This document shows, one piece after another, positions 1 to 5,052 of a stretch of 5,068 nucleotides of DNA. The position numbers and the translations under genes were made by a program. Positions within the stretch are counted from its first letter, which is position 1, and each line of letters begins with the position of its first letter. The stretch spans positions 1-5,068 of the forward strand of contig NZ_MCVI01000031.1 in the NCBI RefSeq assembly GCF_002873135.1, read 5' to 3'. Origin of the DNA: Shewanella sp. 10N.286.48.A6. Its GTDB lineage: Bacteria > Pseudomonadota > Gammaproteobacteria > Enterobacterales > Shewanellaceae. A model generated the notes under the pieces. The model made no database searches and had not been told where the DNA came from. It saw nothing but the letters and a program-made list of their open reading frames with translations.

Positions 1-116
1 ACTTTTGACAATACAGCTGAAATAGCTGCTGTAAGAGTTGTTTTACCATGGTCAACGTGACCAATTGTACCCACGTTTACGTGTGGTTTACTACGTTCAA
101 ATTTTTCTTTAGCCAT
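1..116 (-). CDS. tuf: Elongation factor Tu, N-terminal fragment (gene continues off the left edge)
   Basis: EF-Tu is the GTPase that delivers aminoacyl-tRNA to the ribosome in the cytoplasm. Only the first 38 codons are in the window. They begin [20 protein letters not shown] and contain the complete G1/P-loop GHVDHGKT at residues 19-26, which binds the GTP phosphates. The start is the ATG at 116-114; a GAGG Shine-Dalgarno sequence (complement of 124-127) lies 7 bases upstream, and the protein begins exactly where the family does. It is the last visible gene of a tRNA-Thr/Tyr/Gly-tuf operon, the position of tufB in E. coli. The 186-base gap from tRNA-Gly contains two hairpins that could separate or attenuate tuf expression. 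Identification is very safe; whether this is one of two tuf copies is inferred from synteny only. Confidence 0.97.
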   Translation of the reverse strand, partial: MAKEKFERSKPHVNVGTIGHVDHGKTTLTAAISAVLSK

Positions 117-159
117 GATATTGCCTCAACCCAGAGTCTTGGTAATGAAAACACATATA

Positions 160-191
160 GAAAAAATCCGATGCATTGAATGACATCGAAT
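160..191 (-). terminator. Terminator-like hairpin in the tuf leader (possible attenuator)
   Basis: On the minus strand ATTCGATG (191-184) pairs with CATCGGAT (173-166) in 8 base pairs, one of them G.U. The 10-base loop can form three further pairs (CAT/ATG). A T6 run (166-161) follows directly. This has the form of a weak intrinsic terminator placed between the tRNAs and tuf, 44 bases before the tuf start. It could reduce read-through from the strong tRNA promoter into tuf, or mark the 3' end of a tRNA-only transcript. The stem is only moderately GC-rich, so strength is uncertain. Confidence 0.45.
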
Positions 192-244
192 CGATTAGTT
201 TAGGAGATTAGTTTAGCATAAGACAGGACGTGCTGATTTAAAGG

Positions 245-290
245 ATTTGATTGACTTAATAACTCTGACAGAGATATTAAGCAATCAAGT
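245..290 (-). other. Long stem-loop between tRNA-Gly and tuf
   Basis: TTGATTGACTTAATA (247-261) and TATTAAGCAATCAA (275-288) form 14 pairs with a single bulged A at 254. The pairing extends by a G.U and an A-T pair to 245/290. The loop carries a further inner stem CTCT (263-266)/AGAG (270-273). No T-run follows on either strand, so it is not an intrinsic terminator. It starts 13 bases after the CCA of tRNA-Gly, so it may be a processing site (for example for RNase III), a stabilising structure, or the scar of a lost gene. Function is inferred; the structure is seen directly. Confidence 0.55.
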
Positions 291-302
291 CGTTCAGCAA
301 TT

Positions 303-376
303 TGGAGCGGATGGCGGGAATCGAACCCGCGTTATCAGCTTGGAAGGCTGGAGTAATACCATTATACGACATCCGC
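303..376 (-). tRNA. glyT: tRNA-Gly (anticodon UCC)
   Basis: The 74-base gene includes an encoded CCA (305-303) with discriminator U at 306. The acceptor stem is GCGGATG/CATCCGC, the anticodon TCC is at 344-342 in the loop CTTCCAA, and the T-arm has the TTCGATT loop. The D-arm string GTATAATGG is the one found in E. coli glyT. It is the third tRNA of the operon, 36 bases after tRNA-Tyr. Confidence 0.96.
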
Positions 377-412
377 GCAACCTGTTTAAGGCTACCTAAC
401 TACCTTTAAAAA

Positions 413-497
413 TGGTGGAGGGAGAAGGATTCGAACCTTCGAAGGCTGAGCCGTCAGATTTACAGTCTGATCCCTTTGGCCACTCGGGAACCCCTCC
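413..497 (-). tRNA. tyrU: tRNA-Tyr (anticodon GUA)
   Basis: The gene is 85 bases long including an encoded CCA (415-413), the size expected for a class II tRNA with a long variable arm. The acceptor stem starts GGAGGGG. The anticodon GTA is at 463-461 in the loop CTGTAAA, and the T-loop is TTCGAAT. It lies 7 bases after tRNA-Thr, as expected for co-transcription and processing from one precursor. Confidence 0.96.
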
Positions 498-504
498 AGA
501 AAAA

Positions 505-580
<76 letters not shown>

Positions 581-598
581 TAATCATTTCGGAAACGG

Positions 599-627
599 AT
601 ATTAGGTAAATGTCGGCACAAGTGCAA
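599..627 (-). promoter_or_regulatory. Sigma-70 promoter of the tRNA-tuf operon
   Basis: On the minus strand there is a -35 box TTGCAC (627-622), a 17-base spacer, and a -10 box TAATAT (604-599). Transcription would start near 592, about 12 bases before tRNA-Thr. The region upstream (about 632-660) is rich in A/T tracts, as expected of an UP element or Fis-type upstream activation in stable-RNA promoters. The discriminator CCGTTTCC is fairly GC-rich, which would suit stringent control, but that part is inference. Confidence 0.7.
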
Positions 628-721
628 TAGCAAAAGCATAAAAAAGATAAAAAAAGTCTTAAATGTCGCTTTTTTAGGCTCAATTTAACAACTGCGTTCA
701 AAAATACCTCGATTTAAACTA

Positions 722-777
722 TTGCTAAAACTATCAATGCATTTTCTATTGTTCAATATATATTGTTGGTGTACTGT
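722..777 (+). promoter_or_regulatory. Candidate promoters of coaA
   Basis: Two overlapping candidates each have a 17-base spacer: TTGCTA (722-727)/TCTATT (745-750) and TTGTTC (749-754)/TACTGT (772-777). Neither is a strong consensus match and they cannot be separated by eye. A 12-base perfect palindrome CAATATATATTG (754-765) lies between them and could be a protein-binding site or only AT-rich spacer. The rest of the 581-800 gap holds the divergent tRNA promoter and A/T tracts; no gene is visible in it. Confidence 0.3.
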
Positions 778-800
778 GCCTGATCTAAGGAAAGGACGTT

Positions 801-1751
801 ATGACATCAAATAAATTATCTCAGCAAGCACTTTATTTTTCTTTTCAGCGCCAACAATGGTCTGAATTACGTAATTCGGTGCCTTTAACACTAAGCCAAG
901 AAGAATTAGAAAACCTTCGAGGCATGAATGAGCAACTGTCACTCGATGAAGTGACGGATATTTATTTGCCCTTAAGTCGCCTACTCAACCTGATTATCAG
1001 TGCCAAACATCAACGCAGTGAAGTGCTTGATCAGTTCTTAAGTCATAAACCGACAAAAACACCTTACATCATTAGTATCTCAGGCAGTGTTGCAGTCGGT
1101 AAGAGTACCACTGCACGTATTTTGCAAACATTATTACAACGCTGGTCAGAGCACCCAAAAGTCGAATTAGTCACCACCGATGGCTTCTTATACCCGTTAG
1201 CAGAACTTAAACAACGTAATTTGCTTAAGCGCAAAGGTTTTCCTGAAAGTTACGACATGAAAATGTTGATTGATTTTATTTCCAGCATTAAAGCTGGCGA
1301 TGAATCCGTATCGGCACCGTTATATTCTCATGTCAGCTACGATAGGTTAACGGATAGTGTCCAAGAAATTAATCAGCCCGATATTTTGATTATCGAAGGC
1401 CTTAATGTATTACAGACATCATTAGATCCATCACCTGATCATAAAAGTACCTTTTTGTCAGATTATGTCGACTTCTCTATCTATGTCGATGCTGAAGAGT
1501 CACTGTTAAAACACTGGTACCAGCAACGCTTTTTGAAATTCCGACAAGGGGCTTTCAGTGATCCTGAGTCGTTTTTCCATCACTATTCGACACTGTCTGA
1601 TGAAGAAGCGAATGCTACGGCAGCGAATATTTGGGACACAATTAACGGCCCCAATTTACAGTCAAACATCAAACCCAGTCGTGCCCGCGCTAACCTCATT
1701 TTAAAAAAAGCCCAGAACCACCTTGTAGACCAAGTGCTTTTACGTAAATAA
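801..1751 (+). CDS. coaA: Pantothenate kinase, type I (CoaA)
   Basis: CoaA phosphorylates pantothenate with ATP, the first and rate-setting step of coenzyme A synthesis, in the cytoplasm. The protein is 316 aa, the same length as E. coli CoaA. It carries the P-loop GSVAVGKST at 95-103 (K101), R106 of the site where CoA inhibits by competing with ATP, TTDGF with catalytic D127, the YDMKML segment at 151-156, H177 of the substrate site, and IIEGLNVLQ at 197-205. All are at the E. coli numbers. The ATG at 801 follows an AAGGAAAGGA ribosome-binding stretch (about 786-795) at normal spacing. It is transcribed away from the tRNA operon and converges on birA with 6 bases between the stop codons, as in E. 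coli. No terminator is seen after it. Feedback inhibition by CoA is family knowledge, not visible here. Confidence 0.97.
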   Translation: MTSNKLSQQALYFSFQRQQWSELRNSVPLTLSQEELENLRGMNEQLSLDEVTDIYLPLSRLLNLIISAKHQRSEVLDQFLSHKPTKTPYIISISGSVAVGKSTTARILQTLLQRWSEHPKVELVTTDGFLYPLAELKQRNLLKRKGFPESYDMKMLIDFISSIKAGDESVSAPLYSHVSYDRLTDSVQEINQPDILIIEGLNVLQTSLDPSPDHKSTFLSDYVDFSIYVDAEESLLKHWYQQRFLKFRQGAFSDPESFFHHYSTLSDEEANATAANIWDTINGPNLQSNIKPSRARANLILKKAQNHLVDQVLLRK

Positions 1752-1757
1752 ATACGG

Positions 1758-2723
1758 TTATTTGGCAGATGCCCTCAAGCTAATTTCGCCACCAATGTGT
1801 GATGTAATGTTGCCATTAATCTCCAATAAAATAGCGCCTTGTTGATCAATTCCTCGACAGATCCCCGATAGAGAATGAGGTGCCATGATCAAATCCACTT
1901 CTTTATGAATGAATAAATCATGTTTTTCCCATTGCGGTATAAAAGGCGTTAAGCCTTGTAATTCAAATAGGCGTAAATCTGATTTAAGTTGTTGATGTAA
2001 ATCAATCATTAAATCAGTTTTATTTGGCATCTCCGCTAAAGCACTCAAGTCACTCCATGGTTGATCAATAGCTTCAGCATGCTTATTAGACATACTCATG
2101 TTAATGCCAAAACCGATCACTAAATTACATTCATCCAAGGAATGGCCAGACAATTCAATTAAAATGCCTGCTAATTTTTTATTATCTTTATAAATATCAT
2201 TGGGCCATTTTAAGCCTAAATTTTCTACACCATATTTCTCTAAGGTTTTTACAATAGAGCAGCCAACAATTAAGCTTAAGCCCATTGCTGCATTCATACC
2301 TTGATTTAAGCGCCAAAAAATTGAAGCATAAACATGGTGCCCATAGGGAGATACCCAATTACGTCCTCGCCTCCCCCTACCTGCAGATTGATATTCAGCG
2401 ATACAAATATCACCTGTTTTCAATTCATCAGCGTGTTGCAACATAAAGGCATTGGTGCTGTTAATGTCATCAAAATAAAAGCAACGATTATCTATTGCAG
2501 CCAATAGTTTTGCCTCATCAAATAATGGTAATGGGTTAGATAACTTATAGCCTTTGCCTTTAACACTGTATATATCTACGCCATAATCAAGTAACTGGCT
2601 GATGTGGTTGTTTACCGCGGTGCGTGATAAACCCACTTTTTGAGCAATTTGCTCACCAGAGACATAATCACTATGATCAAGCAAAGCTAGGATCTGTTTC
2701 TTTTTAACCCAATGACCATTCAT
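1758..2723 (-). CDS. birA: Bifunctional biotin-protein ligase / biotin operon repressor (BirA)
   Basis: BirA makes biotinyl-5'-AMP and transfers biotin to the carrier subunit of acetyl-CoA carboxylase. In the two-domain form it also represses the biotin operon. At 321 aa it equals E. coli BirA. An N-terminal winged helix occupies roughly residues 1-62, with helix-turn-helix SGEQIAQKVGLSRTAVNNHI from residue 22, so this is the repressor-type (group II) enzyme. The catalytic domain has the ligand loop GRGRRGR at 115-121, KWPND at 172-176 and catalytic K183 in KKLAGILIEL. The C-terminal SH3-like domain contains GICRGID (287-293) and GGEISLR (311-317). The ATG lies 1 base after the murB stop; GCGAGGT inside the end of murB, about 11 bases upstream, can serve as ribosome-binding site. 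It converges with coaA. No bio genes are in the window, so the operator target is inferred. Confidence 0.97.
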   Translation of the reverse strand: MNGHWVKKKQILALLDHSDYVSGEQIAQKVGLSRTAVNNHISQLLDYGVDIYSVKGKGYKLSNPLPLFDEAKLLAAIDNRCFYFDDINSTNAFMLQHADELKTGDICIAEYQSAGRGRRGRNWVSPYGHHVYASIFWRLNQGMNAAMGLSLIVGCSIVKTLEKYGVENLGLKWPNDIYKDNKKLAGILIELSGHSLDECNLVIGFGINMSMSNKHAEAIDQPWSDLSALAEMPNKTDLMIDLHQQLKSDLRLFELQGLTPFIPQWEKHDLFIHKEVDLIMAPHSLSGICRGIDQQGAILLEINGNITSHIGGEISLRASAK

Positions 2724-2724
2724 A

Positions 2725-3738
2725 TCAGATATCTACCTCGCCTTTTGGGCCAATAATTCTTGGTTCCGGTTCTAAATTTATATTAAATTTATCGTAAACT
2801 TTATTCATCACCGCATGAGCTAATTGACAAATATCATTACCCGTTGCCCCACCGAGGTTAACGAGCACTAGTGCTTGCTTGGTATGCACGGCAGCACGGC
2901 CTACTGTAAAGCCTTTTAAATTAGCTTCATCAATTAACCAACCTGCGGCAATTTTAATCGTGCCGTCAGTTTGCGCGTAGCCGACAAGATCACTAAATTC
3001 GGTTAATAACTCAAGATACTGCTTAGCTGAAATAATCGGGTTTTTGAAGAAACTACCAACATTACCAAGTACCTTAGGATCCGGTAATTTACTTTGCCTC
3101 ACATCACATACTGTTTCAAATATTATTTGTGCGCTAACACTGTCATCCTGTAAGTGTTTTAGTGGTCCATATTCAAGATTAGGCGCCCACAACTTAGGTA
3201 ATCTAAATTCAACCTCGGTGATGACAGCCTTATCCTTAAGCTGGTGTTTAAAAATTGAATCTCGGTAACCAAACTGGCACTGATCTGCGTCAAGGGTTAT
3301 CAACTGAGATGTCGTATAGTCATAGTATTCTACTTGAGAGCAGAAATTATCGATTTCTACACCGTAAGCACCAATATTTTGAATAGGCGCGGCGCCAACT
3401 GTGCCTGGAATTAACGCTAGATTCTCTAAGCCGTTAATGCCATTTTCTAAACAGTATTCAACAAAATCATGCCAATTTTCACCTGCTTGAACTGATAAGA
3501 TGAAATTAAACTCATCTTCAACGACCTTAATTCCTTTTGTAAGCACTTTTATAATGGTGCCATTGAAATCATCGGTAAATACCACATTACTGCCACCGCC
3601 TAAGATCAACATAGGCTTAGATTCACTGACAAGCTTAGAAACGACTGAAATCAGTTGTTTTTTTGAGTCAACTTCAACAATAGCGTCGCAACATTGTGTT
3701 AAGGCCAAGGTATTATGGGGAGCTAAACTTACAGGCAT
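2725..3738 (-). CDS. murB: UDP-N-acetylenolpyruvoylglucosamine reductase (MurB)
   Basis: MurB uses NADPH and FAD to reduce enolpyruvyl-UDP-GlcNAc to UDP-MurNAc, the second committed step of peptidoglycan precursor synthesis, in the cytoplasm. The 337-aa protein is close to E. coli MurB (342 aa). It has the FAD-binding segments GGGSN (47-51), AGENWH (85-90) and ENLALIPGTVGAAPIQNIG (105-123). R159 is in FGYRDSIFKH, Y190 in the type I Y-loop, S229 (proton donor) in GSFFKNP, and E325 in LEPEPRIIG; these catalytic positions match E. coli numbering. The start is the ATG at 3738-3736, which aligns with the E. coli N-terminus; an in-frame TAG 15 bases upstream rules out a longer form. No clear Shine-Dalgarno sequence precedes it. 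It is translationally coupled to birA downstream (TGA-T-ATG). Confidence 0.97.
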   Translation of the reverse strand: MPVSLAPHNTLALTQCCDAIVEVDSKKQLISVVSKLVSESKPMLILGGGSNVVFTDDFNGTIIKVLTKGIKVVEDEFNFILSVQAGENWHDFVEYCLENGINGLENLALIPGTVGAAPIQNIGAYGVEIDNFCSQVEYYDYTTSQLITLDADQCQFGYRDSIFKHQLKDKAVITEVEFRLPKLWAPNLEYGPLKHLQDDSVSAQIIFETVCDVRQSKLPDPKVLGNVGSFFKNPIISAKQYLELLTEFSDLVGYAQTDGTIKIAAGWLIDEANLKGFTVGRAAVHTKQALVLVNLGGATGNDICQLAHAVMNKVYDKFNINLEPEPRIIGPKGEVDI

Positions 3739-3988
3739 AAAGGCATAGTTCTAACGAAAAATAATGAACACTATTGTACTTAAGATATATACAAATGGCG
3801 AAATAAGTCTCTTTTGATTAATAAATTACTAGATCCCGTAGGTTTTTATATCAAAACGTCTTAGCACTACTCGTGTCATATCAATATCTCTAAAAAACCT
3901 ATAAAACTTTGCCTATTGAGCACCGGGAGCTTAATTTGTCTTCTATTAAAATAATATCCATAGACATATATATTGAAAGCCAGAAATG
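3739..3988. other. Upstream region of murB, no gene seen
   Basis: These 250 AT-rich bases have no convincing open reading frame or RNA gene. On the minus strand a -10-like TACAAT (3778-3773) lies 34 bases before the murB start, but no good -35 box is found at 16-18 bases from it, so promoter placement is weak. A 9-base inverted repeat TAGGTTTTT (3839-3847)/AAAAACCTA (3893-3901) encloses 45 bases and might fold the murB leader, but the stem is mostly A-T and may be chance. Confidence 0.4.
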
Positions 3989-4016
3989 AAAAAGCCCGCT
4001 ACATAATATCGGGCTT
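3989..4016 (-). terminator. Terminator A (last of the array, before murB)
   Basis: On the minus strand AAGCCCG (4016-4010) pairs with CGGGCTT (3998-3992), 7 pairs with an 11-base loop. A five-T run (3993-3989) overlaps and follows the 3' arm. The stem sequence differs from the CCCTGACT core of the other five. It would be the last stop for rRNA-operon transcripts before murB. Confidence 0.75.
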
Positions 4017-4020
4017 GATA

Positions 4021-4220
4021 CTGATTAGACGCTTGTTGATGTTGATCAACAAATAAACCCTTCGTACTTTATATCTGTGTAGAGTCGCTATAAAGCCTTG
4101 CTGAATTTAGATCAGCATTAAGGTCTGCTTTGTCATGAACATTTTCCCACTCTCACCGAACAATATTATCTAGCAGGTGATGATTCAAGCTCTCATGGTT
4201 AGTACATATTTCACTTTCCC
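4021..4220 (-). pseudogene. Unit A: most decayed 5S-like/module unit
   Basis: Short blocks align with unit C in the same order. ACGCTTGTTGATG (from 4029) corresponds to the 5S 3' end, ATATCTGTGTAGAG..CTATAAAGC (4071-4095) to the inserted module, and CACTCTCACCG plus CAATATTATCTAGCAGGTGATGATTCAAG (4149-4189, given as two joined blocks) to the 5S core and leader. Base pairing of the module hairpin is largely lost. A new small hairpin GCTGA (4100-4104)/TCAGC (4112-4116) is present. It reads as a long-type unit well advanced in decay. No open reading frame is supported. Confidence 0.55.
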
Positions 4221-4228
4221 CGAAAACG

Positions 4229-4262
4229 GATAGAGCCCTGACTATTAAGTCAGGGCTCTATC
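4229..4262 (-). terminator. Hairpin B: 15-bp perfect stem without T-tract
   Basis: GATAGAGCCCTGACT (4229-4243) is perfectly complementary to 4248-4262 around a 4-base loop. The core CCCTGACT is shared with C-F, but the A-run found outside the other stems is replaced by bases that extend the stem, so no T-tract follows on the minus strand. It is probably a poor intrinsic terminator, though still a very stable RNA 3' structure or processing barrier. Confidence 0.7.
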
Positions 4263-4285
4263 GACTCTTTAATGAGTGATATTAG

Positions 4286-4343
4286 GCGCTTGGCGGTAAT
4301 CTACTTTCACATAGGCATTCGCCCACACTCGCAGCTCACGCCG
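4286..4343 (-). pseudogene. Unit B: 5S rRNA 3'-half remnant
   Basis: The complement of GGCGCTTGGCGGTAATCTAC (4286-4305) and the following TTTCACATAGG..CCACACT matches the end of 5S rRNA: the GTGTGG..CCTATGTGAAAGTAG strand and the 3' strand of helix I. On the minus strand TGGGC/GCCTA can pair around a GAAT loop, the equivalent of the 5S hairpin with loop TCT. The 5' half of 5S is missing. Unit length to the next terminator is short (176 bases), without the inserted module. Confidence 0.65.
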
Positions 4344-4404
4344 ATATGTAGCAGTAAATGACTCAAGTAATCTGCGTTAGGATTTATTCTTCTTCCCCAA
4401 ATAC

Positions 4405-4435
4405 AAAAAAGCCCTAACTGTTAAATCAGGACTTT
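4405..4435 (-). terminator. Terminator C with three G.U pairs
   Basis: On the minus strand AAAGTCCTGATT (4435-4424), loop TAAC, AGTTAGGGCTTT (4419-4408), with T6 at 4410-4405. All 12 positions pair in RNA. Relative to copies D and F there are three C-to-T changes on this strand; each turns a C-G pair into U.G, so the stem survives only as minus-strand RNA. Confidence 0.85.
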
Positions 4436-4460
4436 ATCGACTCTCTTACGAGAGAAATTA

Positions 4461-4585
4461 GGCGCTTGCGATGTTCAGCTGCGGATAAATATTTCGCGTT
4501 CCATATCTGTATAAAGCGTTGCTTTATAACCACAGACATTCCCCCCTAGTTTCACATAGGCAATCGCTCACACTCACCGCTCACG
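4461..4585 (-). pseudogene. Unit C: 5S rRNA 3'-half remnant split by an inserted module
   Basis: The 5S-like sequence is in two pieces: GGCGCTTGCGATG (4461-4473) and 4544-4585, which contains CCTAGTTTCACATAGG and CACACTCACCGCTCAC. In unit E the same two pieces are contiguous, so about 70 bases are extra here. Toward the terminator, CTCTC (4441-4445) and GAGAG (4450-4454) form a small stem-loop. The leader to the right has CTGATGACT/AGTTATCAG (4600-4619) as a hairpin. It cannot be a functional 5S rRNA. Confidence 0.65.
4474..4543 (-). repeat. Inserted hairpin module, copy 1 (unit C)
   Basis: This segment of about 70 bases is shared with unit D (4719-4788) and, in decayed form, with unit A. 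It contains TATAAAGC (4510-4517)/GCTTTATA (4521-4528) with a 3-base loop, and outer arms ATATCTG (4503-4509) and CAGACAT (4533-4539) that pair with one G.U on the minus strand. GCAGCTGAAC is conserved at its left end. It is not recognised as a known element. A 9-codon frame ATG..TGA on the minus strand is also present but has no ribosome-binding site. Confidence 0.6.
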
Positions 4586-4649
4586 ATATTATCTAACAGC
4601 TGATGACTCAAGTTATCAGCATTAGGGTTTATTCTTTTGGCCTGAAACG

Positions 4650-4680
4650 AAAAAAGCCCTGACTGTTAAGTCAGGGCTTT
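4650..4680 (-). terminator. Terminator D (consensus form)
   Basis: On the minus strand AAAGCCCTGACT (4680-4669), loop TAAC, AGTCAGGGCTTT (4664-4653): 12 perfect pairs, with T6 at 4655-4650. It is a strong intrinsic terminator of the type that ends rRNA operons, and its stem and loop are identical to terminator F. Confidence 0.92.
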
Positions 4681-4705
4681 ATCGATTCTCTATCGAGAAA
4701 TATTA

Positions 4706-4804
4706 GGCACTTGGCGTTGTTCAGCTGCGGCTAAATCCTCCGCCTTTCATGTCTGTATAAAGCGTTGCTTTATAAACACAGACATTGCACCCTACTTCAC
4801 CCTA
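4706..4804 (-). pseudogene. Unit D: truncated 5S remnant with inserted module
   Basis: The 5S 3' end is recognisable as GGCACTTGGCGTTG (4706-4719), then the ~70-base module, then CCCTACTTCACCCT (4790-4803), after which similarity to 5S and to the other leaders stops. This unit therefore lost the 5S hairpin and most of the leader, leaving 178 bases to the next terminator. The small stem-loop TTCTC (4686-4690)/GAGAA (4695-4699) is present, differing from the unit C stem by a paired change. Confidence 0.6.
4719..4788 (-). repeat. Inserted hairpin module, copy 2 (unit D)
   Basis: This copy folds better than the one in unit C. ATGTCTG (4749-4755) pairs perfectly with CAGACAT (4779-4785), stacked on TATAAAGC (4756-4763)/GCTTTATA (4767-4774) with loop GTT and a 4-base bulge. 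Next to it GCGG (4727-4730)/CCGC (4740-4743) can form a second small hairpin. It ends at the same 5S position as copy 1. Confidence 0.6.
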
Positions 4805-4826
4805 TATTGATCGAAAGTCGTAAACG

Positions 4827-4857
4827 AAAAAATCCCTGACTCGTAGAGTCAGGGGTT
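4827..4857 (-). terminator. Terminator E (variant stem)
   Basis: CCCTGACTC (4834-4842) and GAGTCAGGG (4846-4854) pair perfectly in 9 base pairs with a 3-base loop. The T6 run on the minus strand is at 4832-4827. The base pair next to the T-tract is disrupted (A.C on the minus strand). The apical pair C-G is new relative to D and F. Confidence 0.85.
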
Positions 4858-4872
4858 ATTCGTAACTTTTGT

Positions 4873-4893
4873 TCTTACTTTTAAAAAGTAAGA
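4873..4893. other. AT-rich stem-loop in unit E between 5S remnant and terminator
   Basis: TCTTACTTTT (4873-4882) and AAAAGTAAGA (4884-4893) are perfectly complementary around a single A. It occupies the place of the small stem-loops of units C and D but has an unrelated, longer sequence. It may keep a double-hairpin 3' architecture in this unit. Confidence 0.6.
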
Positions 4894-4901
4894 TAAATTA
4901 T

Positions 4902-4959
4902 GCGCTTGGCGATGACCTACTTTCACATGGGCATTCGTCCACACTCACCGCTCACGCTG
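4902..4959 (-). pseudogene. Unit E: best-preserved 5S rRNA 3'-half remnant
   Basis: On the minus strand this reads GTGAGTGTGG..CCCATGTGAAAGTAGG followed by TCATCGCCAAGCGC, matching the 3' part of gammaproteobacterial 5S rRNA (GTAGTGTGG, CCCATGTGAGAGTAGG, CATCGCC). The 5S hairpin loop is altered to ACGAATG. Upstream of it, where the 5' half of 5S should be, lies an unrelated leader with an inverted repeat GCTGATA (4956-4962)/TATCAGC (4985-4991). It is not a functional 5S rRNA. Confidence 0.75.
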
Positions 4960-5021
4960 ATATGTTGCAGCTAATAACTCAAATTATCAGCATTAGGTAT
5001 TGTTGTTTTTCCCCCAATACG

Positions 5022-5052
5022 AAAAAAGCCCTGACTGTTAAGTCAGGGCTTT
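5022..5052 (-). terminator. Terminator F (consensus form, at the right edge)
   Basis: On the minus strand AAAGCCCTGACT (5052-5041), loop TAAC, AGTCAGGGCTTT (5036-5025), with T6 at 5027-5022. Stem and loop are identical to terminator D. The bases after it (5053-5068) match those beside terminator C and begin the next small stem-loop, so another unit or the genuine 5S gene should follow outside the window. Confidence 0.92.

Noticed and set aside
644..676. A-run/T-run hairpin between the divergent promoters as a bidirectional terminator
   Set aside because: The stem is almost purely A-T with a large loop; it is better explained as upstream A-tracts of the tRNA promoter.
3044..3268. A 74-codon plus-strand open reading frame
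   Set aside because: It lies wholly antisense inside murB, whose conserved motifs cover the same bases.
3500..3748. An 82-codon plus-strand open reading frame
   Set aside because: It is antisense to the conserved N-terminal part of murB and has no ribosome-binding site or recognisable protein.
3839..3901. Inverted repeat TAGGTTTTT/AAAAACCTA as a riboswitch or leader structure for murB
   Set aside because: Mostly A-T pairs around a 45-base interval without further conserved structure; chance is likely in such AT-rich DNA.
4286..4960. Functional 5S rRNA genes
   Set aside because: Each copy has only the 3' half; the 5' half needed for helices I to III is absent, and units C and D are interrupted.
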